Shown here piece by piece: positions 28,671 through 37,061 of a stretch of DNA of 64,000 bases. The stretch's first letter is position 1, and each line of letters starts with the position of its first letter. Origin of the DNA: Candidatus Melainabacteria bacterium (GTDB lineage: Bacteria; Cyanobacteriota; Vampirovibrionia; Obscuribacterales; Obscuribacteraceae); NCBI GenBank assembly GCA_003151275.1, contig PLXC01000189.1, forward strand, positions 1-64,000. Direction: 5' to 3'. Under the pieces are notes generated by a model, which was given only the letters and a program-made list of their open reading frames with translations, ran no database searches and was not told where the DNA came from. Made by a program: the position numbers and the translations under genes.

Positions 28671-29735
28671 CTATGGTGCGCCTTTCCCAAGCGAACTCAG
28701 GTTCTGCTGGGCTTCCGCATAATCCGGTTTAAGCTGGAGAGCTTGCTTATATTCGGACTCAGCTTGATCCATCTTGCCTAACTTTGAAAAGGCGACACCA
28801 AGATTGTTATGGGCAAAGTAGTTGGTAGGATCTATCTTGATCGCGAACTGGTAATGCTTTACGGCAGGCTGAAGTTGCCCGTTATGCTGATATAAGAGCG
28901 CCAAATTGTAGTGCGTATCTGCGAACATAGGATCTATCTTGAGGGCCTTTTTGTATTCATCGAAGGCCTTGGCCAGCTGCCCTTGCTTAAAATAAGTAAT
29001 GCCGAGGCTCGTGTGTGCTTGAGCATAGCCAAGATTGCGCTGTGCTTGGGGGTAGTCAGGATTGAGCTTCAGGGCTGCCTGGAACTCCTCCACTGATTCG
29101 GGATATTTACCTTGGGCACTGTAGGCAACACCAAGATTGTTATGAGCCTCGATGTAATCCGGATTGAGCGCAATCGCCTTCTTGTATTCATCGATTGCGT
29201 CATCCATTTTGTCAGTTTTTTGATCAAGACAGCCGAGTCCGTAATGGAAATTAGGGTTGTTACCATCGAGCTTAATCGCATTAGAGAAGCGCTCTGCTGC
29301 CTGCTCTAGCTTATTTTGATTGGCATAGGTAAGGGCCAGATTGTAATTAAACTCCGCATTTTGCGGATCAATTGTGATTGCCTCTTCTAGGAGTTTCTGC
29401 GCATCAGCAAACTTACGCCTATCGAACATCAAAACGCCGAAGTTATATCGAGCATCAGCGAGTTGAGGATCAGCCTCTAAAGCCTTCTTGTATTCGCCTT
29501 CGGCTTGATCTAGTTTGTTGCGATTGTGATAGATTTTGCCAATTAAGTTGTGGGCCCGGGCGTTCTTTCCGTCTTGCTCTAGGGCTTTCTGAAGCATTCC
29601 GATCGCTTCATCGTAGCGCTTATTCAAGTATGCTTTTTCACCCTTAACATACAACTTATCCGACTGTGATTCCGCCGAGACAGGCACCGCAAGAGCGCCA
29701 ACCGTTATCGCAACTGAAAGAGCACGCATGAGCAT
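28671..29735 (-). CDS. Exported TPR-repeat protein
   Basis: About 354 residues from the ATG at 29735 (a TTG at 29747 also opens the frame). A signal peptide (MLMRALSVAITVGALAVPVSAES) precedes nine or so classical 34-residue TPR units that run to the C-terminus, e.g. ARAHNLIGKIYHNRNKLDQA and IEAHNNLGVAYSAQGKYPES. The repeats are highly regular. It is presumably a periplasmic protein scaffold. It stands alone with intergenic space on both sides. Confidence 0.85.
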   Translation of the reverse strand: MLMRALSVAITVGALAVPVSAESQSDKLYVKGEKAYLNKRYDEAIGMLQKALEQDGKNARAHNLIGKIYHNRNKLDQAEGEYKKALEADPQLADARYNFGVLMFDRRKFADAQKLLEEAITIDPQNAEFNYNLALTYANQNKLEQAAERFSNAIKLDGNNPNFHYGLGCLDQKTDKMDDAIDEYKKAIALNPDYIEAHNNLGVAYSAQGKYPESVEEFQAALKLNPDYPQAQRNLGYAQAHTSLGITYFKQGQLAKAFDEYKKALKIDPMFADTHYNLALLYQHNGQLQPAVKHYQFAIKIDPTNYFAHNNLGVAFSKLGKMDQAESEYKQALQLKPDYAEAQQNLSSLGKGAP

Positions 29736-30078
29736 AGGGCTTCGCAACTAAGTTCCTCGATTTCTAGAGTCTCACATCACAGTTTATGTTATTCCGCGGC
29801 GGAAATCCTGCTCACATTTTTTGTCAGCGCCAATCCGCCTCCGGTAACCGAACAGTTCAGGTTAAAAGGCCAAGCCTGTCTTGGTTTCCAGGAGCAAAGC
29901 AAGTATCGTTTGCCACCATATTCAGTGTCGCCCAGGACAATCCTGCATAAATCTTAATATCCTCAAATGATTGCCAAGCCCTGACTTCGTATACGGGTGG
30001 GGCTGGACCGTGAGGAAGATTATCAAAGCCGGCGAATATCCCCTGCAAGTGGCTTGGCTGTGGGCGTGATCGTTTACA
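29736..30078. other. Intergenic region between divergent genes
   Basis: About 340 bases between the TPR gene and the aldehyde dehydrogenase. No gene credible. A weak copy of the dispersed palindrome, CACCATATTCAGTG, is at 29914-29927. Confidence 0.4.
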
Positions 30079-31671
30079 ATGGAGCTTTCAGCCGTGCAAG
30101 AAACAATGGTCGTCAGCAAAACCGCCACAATTCAATCGATCAATCCAGCCACTCGAGAAGTGATTGGCGAAGTTCCGATTATGGCTGCCGCGGAAGTTAA
30201 AGAGGCGGTAGACAAAGCCTGGAAGACCTTTGAGACATGGCAACTGGTTCCGTATCACAAGCGCATCAAGAAAATAATTGAACTTCGCCGCCTGATCGAA
30301 GCAGGTGCAGATGAAATTGCACAGCTAGTCAGCGCAGAAGTGGGCAAACCGATTGTTGAAAGCTACCTTGCTGAGCTGACCGGACCTCTAGACAGCTGCG
30401 TTTGGCTCGCCGAGAACGCAGAAACCTTGTTGAAAGACCAGGTCATTCAAATGACTAATCCATTGCTGGCGACAAAACAAAGCGTGGTGACGTTCGAGCC
30501 GCTCGGCGTGATCGGGGTGATTGCGCCATGGAATTATCCATTCGCAATTCCAGTGATGACGATTCTAATGGCTGTCATTTGTGGCAATACAGTCGTGCTG
30601 AAACCATCTGAAAAATCGCCGTTGGTGGGCATCAAGATTGGCGAGTTATTTGAAAAGGCCGGTTTTCCTAAAGGCGTGGTTCAAGTAATTACGGGCGATC
30701 GCAGCACCGGTGAACACCTGACTAAATGTGATCTGTCGCGCATAATTTTCACCGGGTCAGTCGAAGCCGGAAGCCAAATCATGTCGCAGGCAGCACCAAA
30801 TTTGATACCATTGAGCTTGGAACTGGGAGGTAAAGACGCCGCCATAGTGCTACCAGATGCGCCTGTGGATTGGACAGCCCGCGGACTGGTCTGGGGTGCC
30901 TTTACTAACGCTGGGCAAGCATGCGCATCGATCGAACGCGTGTACATAATCAAGGGCAAAAACACCCAAAAGCTAATTGATAAAATTGTGCAATATACCA
31001 CCGCTCTCAAATTAGGTTCGCCTGCGGATCAAACTACCGATGTTGGTCCAGTCATTGACGAATTGCAGCTTTCCAAAGTCGAGTCGCACGTTAATCAGGC
31101 TCGGGAAAATGGTGCAGAGATTTTGGTCGGCGGTAAACGGCACGATGATTTAGCCGGGTTCTACTATGAGCCCACTATTTTGACCAACGTAAATCACAGC
31201 ATGGATATCATGACTGAAGAGACGTTCGGTCCTGTGATGCCGATTATGGTCGTCGAAAGCGAGGACGAAGCTGTCTTAAAAGCGAACGATTGCGACTATG
31301 GACTTTGCGCTTCCGTATGGGCTGGTGGACTGAGTCGAGCAGAGGCGGTGGCTAGAGATTTACAAGTCGGAACAGTGCTAATCAACGACTGCCTGGTATC
31401 ACATGCGATGCCGCAAGTGCCGTGGGGCGGTTTGAAAAAGAGCGGTTTTGGTCGCAGTCATTCTCAATTTGGCTTGATGGATCTCGTTAACATTAAGCAC
31501 ATCAGCATCGACTCATCCGGTGGCAATCACCGTGTCTGGTGGTATCCATACGGGCCAAGCAGAGTTAAAACCGCAAGGGGTGGTCTGAAATTTCTGCACG
31601 GAACCTTCCCGCTGGGCAAGATCAAAGGGTTCTTTATCTTCGTCTTCAATCTATTTCGCAAAGCAAAATAG
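30079..31671 (+). CDS. Aldehyde dehydrogenase with C-terminal membrane tail
   Basis: 530 residues from the ATG at 30079; the ATG at 30106 is an alternative. An NAD(P)+-dependent aldehyde dehydrogenase: oxyanion Asn152 (APWNYP), GSVEAG coenzyme loop, general base Glu248 (LELGGKD) and nucleophile Cys282 (NAGQACAS). Beyond the normal end (~495) it has a basic, then hydrophobic, tail (FFIFVFNLF) like fatty-aldehyde dehydrogenases held at membranes. The substrate is likely a long-chain or lipid-derived aldehyde, by analogy only. It is convergent with the cysteine desulfurase, the stops six bases apart. Confidence 0.9.
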   Translation: MELSAVQETMVVSKTATIQSINPATREVIGEVPIMAAAEVKEAVDKAWKTFETWQLVPYHKRIKKIIELRRLIEAGADEIAQLVSAEVGKPIVESYLAELTGPLDSCVWLAENAETLLKDQVIQMTNPLLATKQSVVTFEPLGVIGVIAPWNYPFAIPVMTILMAVICGNTVVLKPSEKSPLVGIKIGELFEKAGFPKGVVQVITGDRSTGEHLTKCDLSRIIFTGSVEAGSQIMSQAAPNLIPLSLELGGKDAAIVLPDAPVDWTARGLVWGAFTNAGQACASIERVYIIKGKNTQKLIDKIVQYTTALKLGSPADQTTDVGPVIDELQLSKVESHVNQARENGAEILVGGKRHDDLAGFYYEPTILTNVNHSMDIMTEETFGPVMPIMVVESEDEAVLKANDCDYGLCASVWAGGLSRAEAVARDLQVGTVLINDCLVSHAMPQVPWGGLKKSGFGRSHSQFGLMDLVNIKHISIDSSGGNHRVWWYPYGPSRVKTARGGLKFLHGTFPLGKIKGFFIFVFNLFRKAK

Positions 31672-31677
31672 TGATCC

Positions 31678-32856
31678 TTAGGCGATTGCATTGGCTGAGT
31701 GCTGCGCTGTAGCAGCCTTCGCCATCGAATGCAAAATGTTAGTTAGCAAAACCGCAGCCTCTGTACATTCGTCGATAGTATTGTATCCGCATGCCGATAA
31801 ACGGACTGAACCTTTTGCTTGTTCGTCAGACAAACCAAGCGCCTTCAAGACTTGGGAAGGTTCGATTATGCCCTGGTGGCATGCTGAGCCACTGGATACG
31901 CAAATCCCTTTAAGATCCGAACGCATAACAATCGCTTCGCCTTCTACACCAGGCAACACGAAGCTGATGTGTCCAGGCAAGCGATGCGTAAGCAATGACG
32001 AACCGGTAAATATAAGCCCGTCCACTTGGGAGAGGTGTTGCTTGAAAATTTTAGAGATAGCGATGAGCTTCTCGTGATTTTGCTCGAATTCCAGGCGAGC
32101 CAACTCCGCTGCTTTGCCGATGGCAACTATATTTGAGAGGGCTTCGGTTCCAGGTAACAAACCCATTTCCTGTCCGCCACCAAAAATAATTGGCATGATA
32201 TTTTGCAGTTTCCGAACGTATAAAATGCCTACTCCCTTTGGGGCGTGAAACTTGTGACCAGATAATGCCAAAGCACTGATTGGCACAGCCTTCAAATCAA
32301 TTGACAGCTTCCCGGCAGACTGCACGGCGTCGGTATGAAAAAAGATATTCCGCTCTTGGGCAAATTTGGCGATCGAAGCAATGTCCTGCACCGTGCCAAT
32401 CTCATTGTTCGCCCACATAATCGAAATAATGCTAGTATCGCCGGTCGTATTCTTTTCGAGATCTTTCAGTGACACGAATCCTTCCCGATTGACCGGTAAG
32501 TAAGTCACCCGCCAACCCATTCCCTCCAAATATTGACATGGTCCAATGACGGAGGGATGCTCGATTCGAGTAGTGATCAGATGACGTCCGTGGCCATTTG
32601 CTTCTGCAAATCTTGCTCGCCCCAACAATGCCGCATTGTTGCTTAACGTGCCGCAGGAACTGAAGTATATTTCATCGACGTCACAATTCAAGAGCGCTGC
32701 GACACGGTGACGAGCATCGTTGACAGCGTCCTTAGACTCCCTGCCAAGTGCGTGAATGGATGAGGGATTGCCCCATGACCGCGAAAGATAGGGAAGCATC
32801 TCATCGATGACTTCCTCACGAACCCTAGTGGTGGCGCTATTGTCTAAATAGATCAT
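31678..32856 (-). CDS. Cysteine desulfurase (NifS/IscS family)
   Basis: 392 residues. A PLP enzyme that removes sulfur from cysteine for Fe-S clusters or tRNA thiolation. Visible: YLDNSATTRV at the N-terminus, FSSCGTLSNN, HTDAVQSAGK (His and Asp of the PLP site), the PLP lysine in LSGHKFHAPKG, and the persulfide cysteine in SSGSACHQG. The short 12-residue loop around that cysteine fits group I (IscS/NifS). No iscU or other isc gene is adjacent. In a bacterium with MnmE-type tRNA modification it could also supply MnmA. Divergent from the ABC permease gene. Confidence 0.93.
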   Translation of the reverse strand: MIYLDNSATTRVREEVIDEMLPYLSRSWGNPSSIHALGRESKDAVNDARHRVAALLNCDVDEIYFSSCGTLSNNAALLGRARFAEANGHGRHLITTRIEHPSVIGPCQYLEGMGWRVTYLPVNREGFVSLKDLEKNTTGDTSIISIMWANNEIGTVQDIASIAKFAQERNIFFHTDAVQSAGKLSIDLKAVPISALALSGHKFHAPKGVGILYVRKLQNIMPIIFGGGQEMGLLPGTEALSNIVAIGKAAELARLEFEQNHEKLIAISKIFKQHLSQVDGLIFTGSSLLTHRLPGHISFVLPGVEGEAIVMRSDLKGICVSSGSACHQGIIEPSQVLKALGLSDEQAKGSVRLSACGYNTIDECTEAAVLLTNILHSMAKAATAQHSANAIA

Positions 32857-32879
32857 ATAAGTTTGGCAGCTTTACAGTC

Positions 32880-33030
32880 AGGCAGTATGGCTCCAAGGTG
32901 CGCCTATCCTCGTATAAAGAAGAGCGCGTCCGAAATTAGCATCCTAACACGACAGCGATTTTCAATGCTATTTTATCCGAGGATAGTCTATCCTAGGAGC
33001 GCCTATCCTGCAGCGAAGCTGCCCGATTTA
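32880..33030. repeat. Hairpin repeat cluster (CGCCTATCC family), copy 2
   Basis: Between the divergent desulfurase and permease genes. It has CGCCTATCC twice (near 32899 and 33000), a related GGATAGTCTATCC palindrome near 32983-32995, and GCAGC-GAA-GCTGC near 33010-33022. These modules match the cluster at 6097-6310 and the insert in mnmE. The repeat occupies the only space where the promoters of both flanking genes can lie. Confidence 0.65.
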
Positions 33031-33059
33031 AAGTTGCAAAATCGCTTCGAGGCGGCAGT

Positions 33060-34058
33060 TTGAGTTCGATCCTTTTTCGTTTTTTGGCATTAGCGATAAT
33101 CCTGGCTATCGCGATAGTTGTTAACGTGTGTGTGGGCGACGTTTGCTTGACGCCTGCTCAGGCATTTCAAGCAATCACCGGTCATCAGTCGCAATCAAGT
33201 TTAGACGAAGTCCTCTGGCAAATCCGCTTGCCGAGAATTTGCGTTGCTATGGTAGTTGGAACGGCTCTAGCAATTTCTGGTTATGTTCTCCAAGCTTTGT
33301 CACGAAACTCCTTGGCAGACCCATATTTGACTGGAGTCTCAAGCGGAGCCGGTCTGGCTGTAGCGCTCGCTATGATCTGTAATGCCAGTTTTTCCTTCAT
33401 ACCCGCAGCAGCATTTATTGGAGGACTGCTAGCCAGTTTACTGGTCGCCTCCATGGCGCGCGGTCCAGGCGGATTATCAGTGGGTCGACTACTCCTGTCA
33501 GGCGTTGGACTTTCTGCAATTTGCGGCGCATTTATAACGATGATCCTGATCCACGCCTCCAGCGTAGCGCAAGGACAGGGACTCTTCTTCTGGCTAGCTG
33601 GTGGCATCGCTGGAAGAACATGGAGCGAAGTGACACCATCTTTTGTCTACACTTTCGCTGGAATTTTAATAGCCTTAGCCATGAGCAAACAAATTCGCTT
33701 ATTATCCCTTGGGGCGCAATCCGCTCAGGCACTGGGTTTAGACGTGGCACGGGCACAATGGATCCTGCTTGCTGCCGCAGTCCTAATGTGTGGGGCGGCT
33801 GTATCGATCAGCGGATTGGTCGGCTTTGTCGGACTAATCGCTCCGCACCTGGCCAGGCGCCTTTACGGTCAAGATGAACGCATGCAAATTGTTTGCGCTG
33901 CCATGCTTGGCATGACACTAGTTCTTCTTAGCGATCTGGCAGCAAGAACCTTGGGGCAAGGACAAGAATTGCCGTTAGGAACCCTGCTCTCGCTCATTGG
34001 TGGTCCATTTTTCCTCTGGCTAATCAGTAGGCACAACAAAGAGGTTTTGCAGAGCTAG
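33060..34058 (+). CDS. ABC transporter permease, FecCD/BtuC family
   Basis: 332 residues, TTG start at 33060 with GAGG upstream. About ten membrane helices, with the family's N-terminal WQIRLPRICVAMVVGTALAISG, the GARSAQALGLDV-type coupling segment (LGAQSAQALGLDVARA), and FVGLIAPHLARRLYGQDER near the end. It imports iron-siderophore, haem or cobalamin together with the ATPase that follows (TAGTG overlap). No substrate-binding protein and no TonB-dependent receptor are next to it, so the substrate cannot be told. No cobalamin riboswitch was found upstream. Confidence 0.9.
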   Translation: MSSILFRFLALAIILAIAIVVNVCVGDVCLTPAQAFQAITGHQSQSSLDEVLWQIRLPRICVAMVVGTALAISGYVLQALSRNSLADPYLTGVSSGAGLAVALAMICNASFSFIPAAAFIGGLLASLLVASMARGPGGLSVGRLLLSGVGLSAICGAFITMILIHASSVAQGQGLFFWLAGGIAGRTWSEVTPSFVYTFAGILIALAMSKQIRLLSLGAQSAQALGLDVARAQWILLAAAVLMCGAAVSISGLVGFVGLIAPHLARRLYGQDERMQIVCAAMLGMTLVLLSDLAARTLGQGQELPLGTLLSLIGGPFFLWLISRHNKEVLQS

Positions 34059-34876
34059 TGGCAACCGAGACCAACCTGATTGAAGCGGTGGATTTGAGTG
34101 TAGGCTTTGACAAGCTGCCAGTGCTCGAACGCGTGTCGGTGCGTTTGGTGTCCAGTCAGATCGTAGCTGTGGCCGGACCCAACGGTGCCGGCAAGTCGAC
34201 ACTAATTAAAACAATGGCACGACAACTAAAACCTATCTCTGGAAACGTGCAACTAAATGGCAAGAACATTTGGTCAATGGGCACTCAGGAATTCGCCGCC
34301 AAAGTTGCCTACGTGCCGCAAGATATCGAAGCCTCCACAGAATTAAGTGTTGAGCAGATGGTCATGCTCGGTCGCAACCCGCACCAAAAGTGGTGGCAAT
34401 GGTATGGCGCAAATTCCGACAGCGCTGCTGTCGACAAAGCGCTGAATGATACAGAAATGGAAAAGCTTAGACGCAAACCGATCTGTCAACTCTCAGGCGG
34501 AGAGCGTCAACGCGCAGCCCTGGCCACGGCTCTTGCCCAAGAGCCCCTGTTCATGTTTCTGGACGAACCGACATCGCATCTCGACTTTAAGCACCAGATT
34601 GAGCTGCTTGCTCTGCTCAAACGATTGCGATTGAATGGATTGGGAATGATGATTGTTTTGCACGACTTGAACGTAATTGCCAGAGTTGCCGACAGCGTAA
34701 TTCTAATCGAAAGCAATCAAGACAACACGAGCAAAATCGCTGCCACCGGCTCTGTCAAGGACGCGTTGAGCACCGAGAATCTACGCCGAGTCTTCGAAAT
34801 AGATGTCACCACATTTGATGACCCTGACACCGGTGAACTCGTATACAATCCATTTTCACTTGCGAAAAAAGCCTGA
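34058..34876 (+). CDS. ABC transporter ATP-binding protein, FecE/BtuD type
   Basis: 272 residues, GTG start overlapping the permease stop by one base. Walker A GPNGAGKST at ~40, Q-loop YVPQDIE, signature LSGGERQRA, Walker B MFLDEPTSHLD, switch His in VLHDLNV. It powers the permease encoded just upstream. It ends inside a hairpin (34870-34893). Confidence 0.93.
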   Translation: MATETNLIEAVDLSVGFDKLPVLERVSVRLVSSQIVAVAGPNGAGKSTLIKTMARQLKPISGNVQLNGKNIWSMGTQEFAAKVAYVPQDIEASTELSVEQMVMLGRNPHQKWWQWYGANSDSAAVDKALNDTEMEKLRRKPICQLSGGERQRAALATALAQEPLFMFLDEPTSHLDFKHQIELLALLKRLRLNGLGMMIVLHDLNVIARVADSVILIESNQDNTSKIAATGSVKDALSTENLRRVFEIDVTTFDDPDTGELVYNPFSLAKKA

Positions 34877-34893
34877 TCACAAGGGATCAGGCT
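34870..34893 (-). terminator. Bidirectional terminator hairpin
   Basis: AGCCTGATC at 34870-34878 pairs perfectly with GATCAGGCT at 34885-34893 (nine pairs, six-base loop). On the minus strand the stem is followed by TTTTTT, so it is a standard terminator for the 34918-35931 gene. On the plus strand it overlaps the end of the ATPase gene and lacks a strong T run. Confidence 0.75.
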
Positions 34894-34917
34894 CAATCAC
34901 AATGTTGTTAGTTCGGC

Positions 34918-35931
34918 TTAGAAACCGATGCGAATACCGCTTCCGTTGTTACCTAGGGGTATGCGAACACTGAGTCCGACTCGGTTATTATCGAAATAAG
35001 GTCCACCATTCCCGCGGCCATAACGACCAGAATTACCATCGTTCCAGCTGCCGCCGTTATTCCAGCTGCCGCCGTTATTCCAGCTGCCGCCGTTGTTGTT
35101 GCCGTTTCCAAAGCAACTGTCATTTACATAGTACGGAAGTTGTCGCTCTGGTGGACGTTGGTTGGCATGCCTGCTCTGTTGGTTGTATATCTGAATGCGC
35201 AGCTGCTGGTCGTAATCTCTTTGGTTCTGACCATTTTGTTGAAAGTCACCCGTTCCTTGATAACGATCGCGCTGATATCCTTGATCCATCTGCTGTTGAC
35301 GAACATAGTCTATTTGTCGACCTCGATCATAGGATTGATCAAGCTGCCGCTGGCGAGCCATGTCTATTTGACGCTGACTGGCATCGGCCTGATCAAATTG
35401 ACGCTGCCGAGCCATTTCAATTTGCATGTCACGATAATCTCTTCCGCCGCCGCTCCCGCTATCAGGAATGCTATAGGTGCCGTTTGAGGGCGACCGCTGC
35501 GTGTCATAGAATCGAGGCTGCTGATCGCGCTGGGCCAAGCCAGCGACATTGGGATCTACGTTTCGGAAGTCTTGTTTGGGATCTCTTCGATAGTCGGCAC
35601 CATCAATGGAAGATTGATTGAAGTATGCATTTTTGCAATGGATATTATTGATGATGACAGTTCCGTCACCTCTTACCTCACGCTGAACAAAAGTCTGCGG
35701 ATAATCGCTCTCTCGGATCTGCCCAGGCATACGGTCGCGATGGAATGCGTCGTGGTTTTGGTCGCCATTGCTCTGGCCACTTCCATCGTATATATAGTTG
35801 TCGCCGCCGCCGGATTTACCCTGCTGCCCCTGTTGTTGATTACGTGCGTCCCCGCTCCACCTGAACACATCGTCAGAATTGCCGCCATTACCGCCAGCGC
35901 CGGGGTTTGTATATCTTGGAACGTCGGACAT
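34918..35931 (-). CDS. Low-complexity Gly/Asn/Gln/Arg-rich protein
   Basis: 337 residues with no signal peptide. The first part is Gly/Asn/Ser-rich; the middle (about 165-240) is a charged Gln/Arg/Asp-rich repeat with the pattern MARQRQxDQ; the C-terminus has three GSWNNG repeats coded by an 18-base tandem repeat near 35041-35098, then a conserved-looking beta strand pair ending in RIPLGNNGSGIRIGF. The last 20 residues could be a folded membrane-strand signal. No family recognised. The coding sequence is real judging by the clean frame, terminator and upstream TATATACATATTCTGG-like promoter region. Confidence 0.65.
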   Translation of the reverse strand: MSDVPRYTNPGAGGNGGNSDDVFRWSGDARNQQQGQQGKSGGGDNYIYDGSGQSNGDQNHDAFHRDRMPGQIRESDYPQTFVQREVRGDGTVIINNIHCKNAYFNQSSIDGADYRRDPKQDFRNVDPNVAGLAQRDQQPRFYDTQRSPSNGTYSIPDSGSGGGRDYRDMQIEMARQRQFDQADASQRQIDMARQRQLDQSYDRGRQIDYVRQQQMDQGYQRDRYQGTGDFQQNGQNQRDYDQQLRIQIYNQQSRHANQRPPERQLPYYVNDSCFGNGNNNGGSWNNGGSWNNGGSWNDGNSGRYGRGNGGPYFDNNRVGLSVRIPLGNNGSGIRIGF

Positions 35932-36271
35932 GGGACTCTCCTTACACTATGACGCGCGGGCTGAATGGTAACGCTTGTCTATATACATATTCTGGAAAAG
36001 TTGGACTGTCAATGGTGAAAGCCCCACCTAAATTCCTGTATGCCTCAACTGGATGGCTTCTTACTCGGGGGTGTGAGCCTGAAAAACGGACGGCACATTA
36101 GCATTATTCCCTCCGCCAGAGTTGGACAAACCGAGCCGGGTTCTAAATTCCCGCGCCTTACCTCTTCAAATATACGAAACGGCTGTGAGTATTCAGTGAC
36201 ATTAAATATTAAATTGACAGCAGTCCCCAGAAAACGCAATGACTGACACCCTGCAATGTAAGCGTAATCTG
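35932..36271. other. Intergenic region before the tRNA array
   Basis: About 340 bases. It must carry the promoter of the minus-strand low-complexity gene. Small frames at 35907-36101 and 36040-36246 have no protein character. Nothing else is recognisable. Confidence 0.4.
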
Positions 36272-36301
36272 TTGCACCACTTTTGCATTATTGTGTTATA
36301 G
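36272..36301 (+). promoter_or_regulatory. Candidate promoter of the RNA/tRNA locus
   Basis: TTGCAC at 36272-36277, then 18 bases, then TTATAG at 36296-36301 with TG just before it (extended -10). Transcription would start near 36308 and read through the inverted-repeat region into the tRNA genes. Confidence 0.5.
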
Positions 36302-36307
36302 TCGAAG

Positions 36308-36585
36308 AAAGTTTCGTTCGGGAAATAAGATCGTGAACCGTTTATTCCAGCATCAAAGCCAGACACTCAGCCAATTTAGTTGGCTGTCGTTTGCGCTGTT
36401 GAATTTGCCCGCTGGAATAAATCAAAAGGATCACGATCATGTTTCGCTATCACTACACCAAAGTACGTCGCACCAATAGAACCGATTGCCCGTCGGGAAT
36501 CGGCTCATGGCGGCGTCGTTCGTGCATTGCGTTGGCGCGTGGAATGATTCCGCAGCGACCCTGGCGCCAAGTGTCCAGTTTTTAA
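36308..36585 (+). ncRNA. Candidate structured RNA upstream of the tRNA array
   Basis: Nested perfect inverted repeats. P1: GATCGTGA 36329-36336 with TCACGATC 36431-36438 (8 pairs). P2: TTTATTCCAGC 36341-36351 with GCTGGAATAAA 36411-36421 (11 pairs). P3 inside: CAGCCAA 36369-36375 with TTGGCTG 36381-36387. Further on are CCGATT/AATCGG (36482-36487, 36498-36503) enclosing CCC/GGG, and TTGGCGC/GCGCCAA (36532-36538, 36564-36570) enclosing GGAAT/ATTCC. No tmRNA, RNase P, SRP or 6S motif is visible. An AAAGGA in the internal loop between P1 and P2 could instead be the ribosome-binding site of a 48-codon frame at 36439. Length, ends and function are inferred. Confidence 0.45.
36439..36585 (+). CDS. 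Possible small basic protein (48 codons), doubtful
   Basis: ATG at 36439, stop TAA at 36583-36585, with AAAGGA eight bases upstream. The product would be Arg-rich (MFRYHYTKVRRTNRTD start) with no recognisable fold. Two strong hairpins lie inside the frame, which favours structured RNA over coding. If translated, the upstream P1/P2 stems would place the ribosome-binding site in an internal loop, suggesting structure-controlled translation. Confidence 0.25.
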   Translation: MFRYHYTKVRRTNRTDCPSGIGSWRRRSCIALARGMIPQRPWRQVSSF

Positions 36586-36728
36586 ATCAAATGTAAATCA
36601 AATGGAGTGCGTGCTTTAGCGTGCTTCGAAAACGAGGTGAGCTTGCTGCACATCAGCTATCGCTGTGCGCTTTTGAGCAAAACAAAACAGTAGCGCGAAA
36701 ATCTGATCAATACACACTTTGTTCGTAA

Positions 36729-36799
36729 TGGCCCGTCGTCTAATGGTAGGACTCCGCCCTTTGAAGGCGAGGATCTTGGTTCGAGTCCAAGCAGGCCAG
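36729..36799 (+). tRNA. tRNA-Gln (anticodon TTG)
   Basis: Acceptor TGGCCCG (36729-36735) pairs with CAGGCCA (36792-36798) with one mismatch, discriminator G. Anticodon stem CCGCC/GGCGA-like with loop CTTTGAA, anticodon TTG; T arm CTTGG-TTCGAGT-CCAAG. U1-A72 and G73 fit glutamine identity. CCA is not encoded. First of the array. Confidence 0.88.
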
Positions 36800-36803
36800 A
36801 ATC

Positions 36804-36875
36804 GTGCATGTCGTCCAGAGGCCTAGGATGCCTGGTTGTGATTCAGGCGACACGAGTTCGAATCTCGTCATGCAC
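36804..36875 (+). tRNA. tRNA-His (anticodon GTG)
   Basis: Acceptor GTGCATG/CATGCAC is perfect, anticodon stem CCTGG/TCAGG with loop TTGTGAT, T arm ACGAG-TTCGAAT-CTCGT. A T follows the acceptor (then CCA), and the base before the 5' G is C. It therefore lacks the encoded G-1 and C73 pair expected of bacterial histidine tRNA, so its aminoacylation is uncertain. Confidence 0.85.
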
Positions 36876-36880
36876 TCCAC

Positions 36881-36954
36881 GCCCGGTTAGGAAAATTGGT
36901 AAATCCGCCTGACTTAGAATCAGGACTTTCTCGGTTCGAGTCCGAGACTGGGCA
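36881..36954 (+). tRNA. tRNA with Leu anticodon TAG, short variable loop
   Basis: Acceptor GCCCGGT/ACTGGGC, anticodon stem CCTGA/TCAGG with loop CTTAGAA (anticodon TAG, reads CUA), T arm CTCGG-TTCGAGT-CCGAG, discriminator A, CCA encoded. The variable loop is only about five bases, whereas bacterial leucine tRNAs have a long variable arm. It is clean as a cloverleaf but unusual for Leu. Confidence 0.82.
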
Positions 36955-37019
36955 CCACTTTTAGAACGCTATGCAAAGGAGGATTCAATTGGATTGACAC
37001 GACAGAGGTTCGAACCAAA

Positions 37020-37034
37020 CACCAGATACGGTGA
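37020..37034. repeat. Dispersed 16-base palindrome inside the tRNA array
   Basis: ACCAGATACGGTGA core between the Leu-anticodon and Trp tRNA genes. Just upstream lies a T-arm-like GAGGTTCGAACC, possibly the remnant of a lost tRNA gene. Confidence 0.5.
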
Positions 37035-37061
37035 CCGAACGAATCACTGATAGAAAAACGA

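Noticed and set aside
32857..33059. Cobalamin or iron-linked riboswitch before the BtuC/FecCD-type permease
   Set aside because: No B12 box or other conserved riboswitch core; the space is filled by repeat modules instead.
35041..35100. CRISPR-like short repeats
   Set aside because: Contiguous 18-base units without spacers, coding GSWNNG in a low-complexity protein. No CRISPR array or cas gene is present in the window.
36308..36585. tmRNA, RNase P, SRP or 6S RNA
   Set aside because: None of the conserved sequence cores of these RNAs could be found in this stretch.
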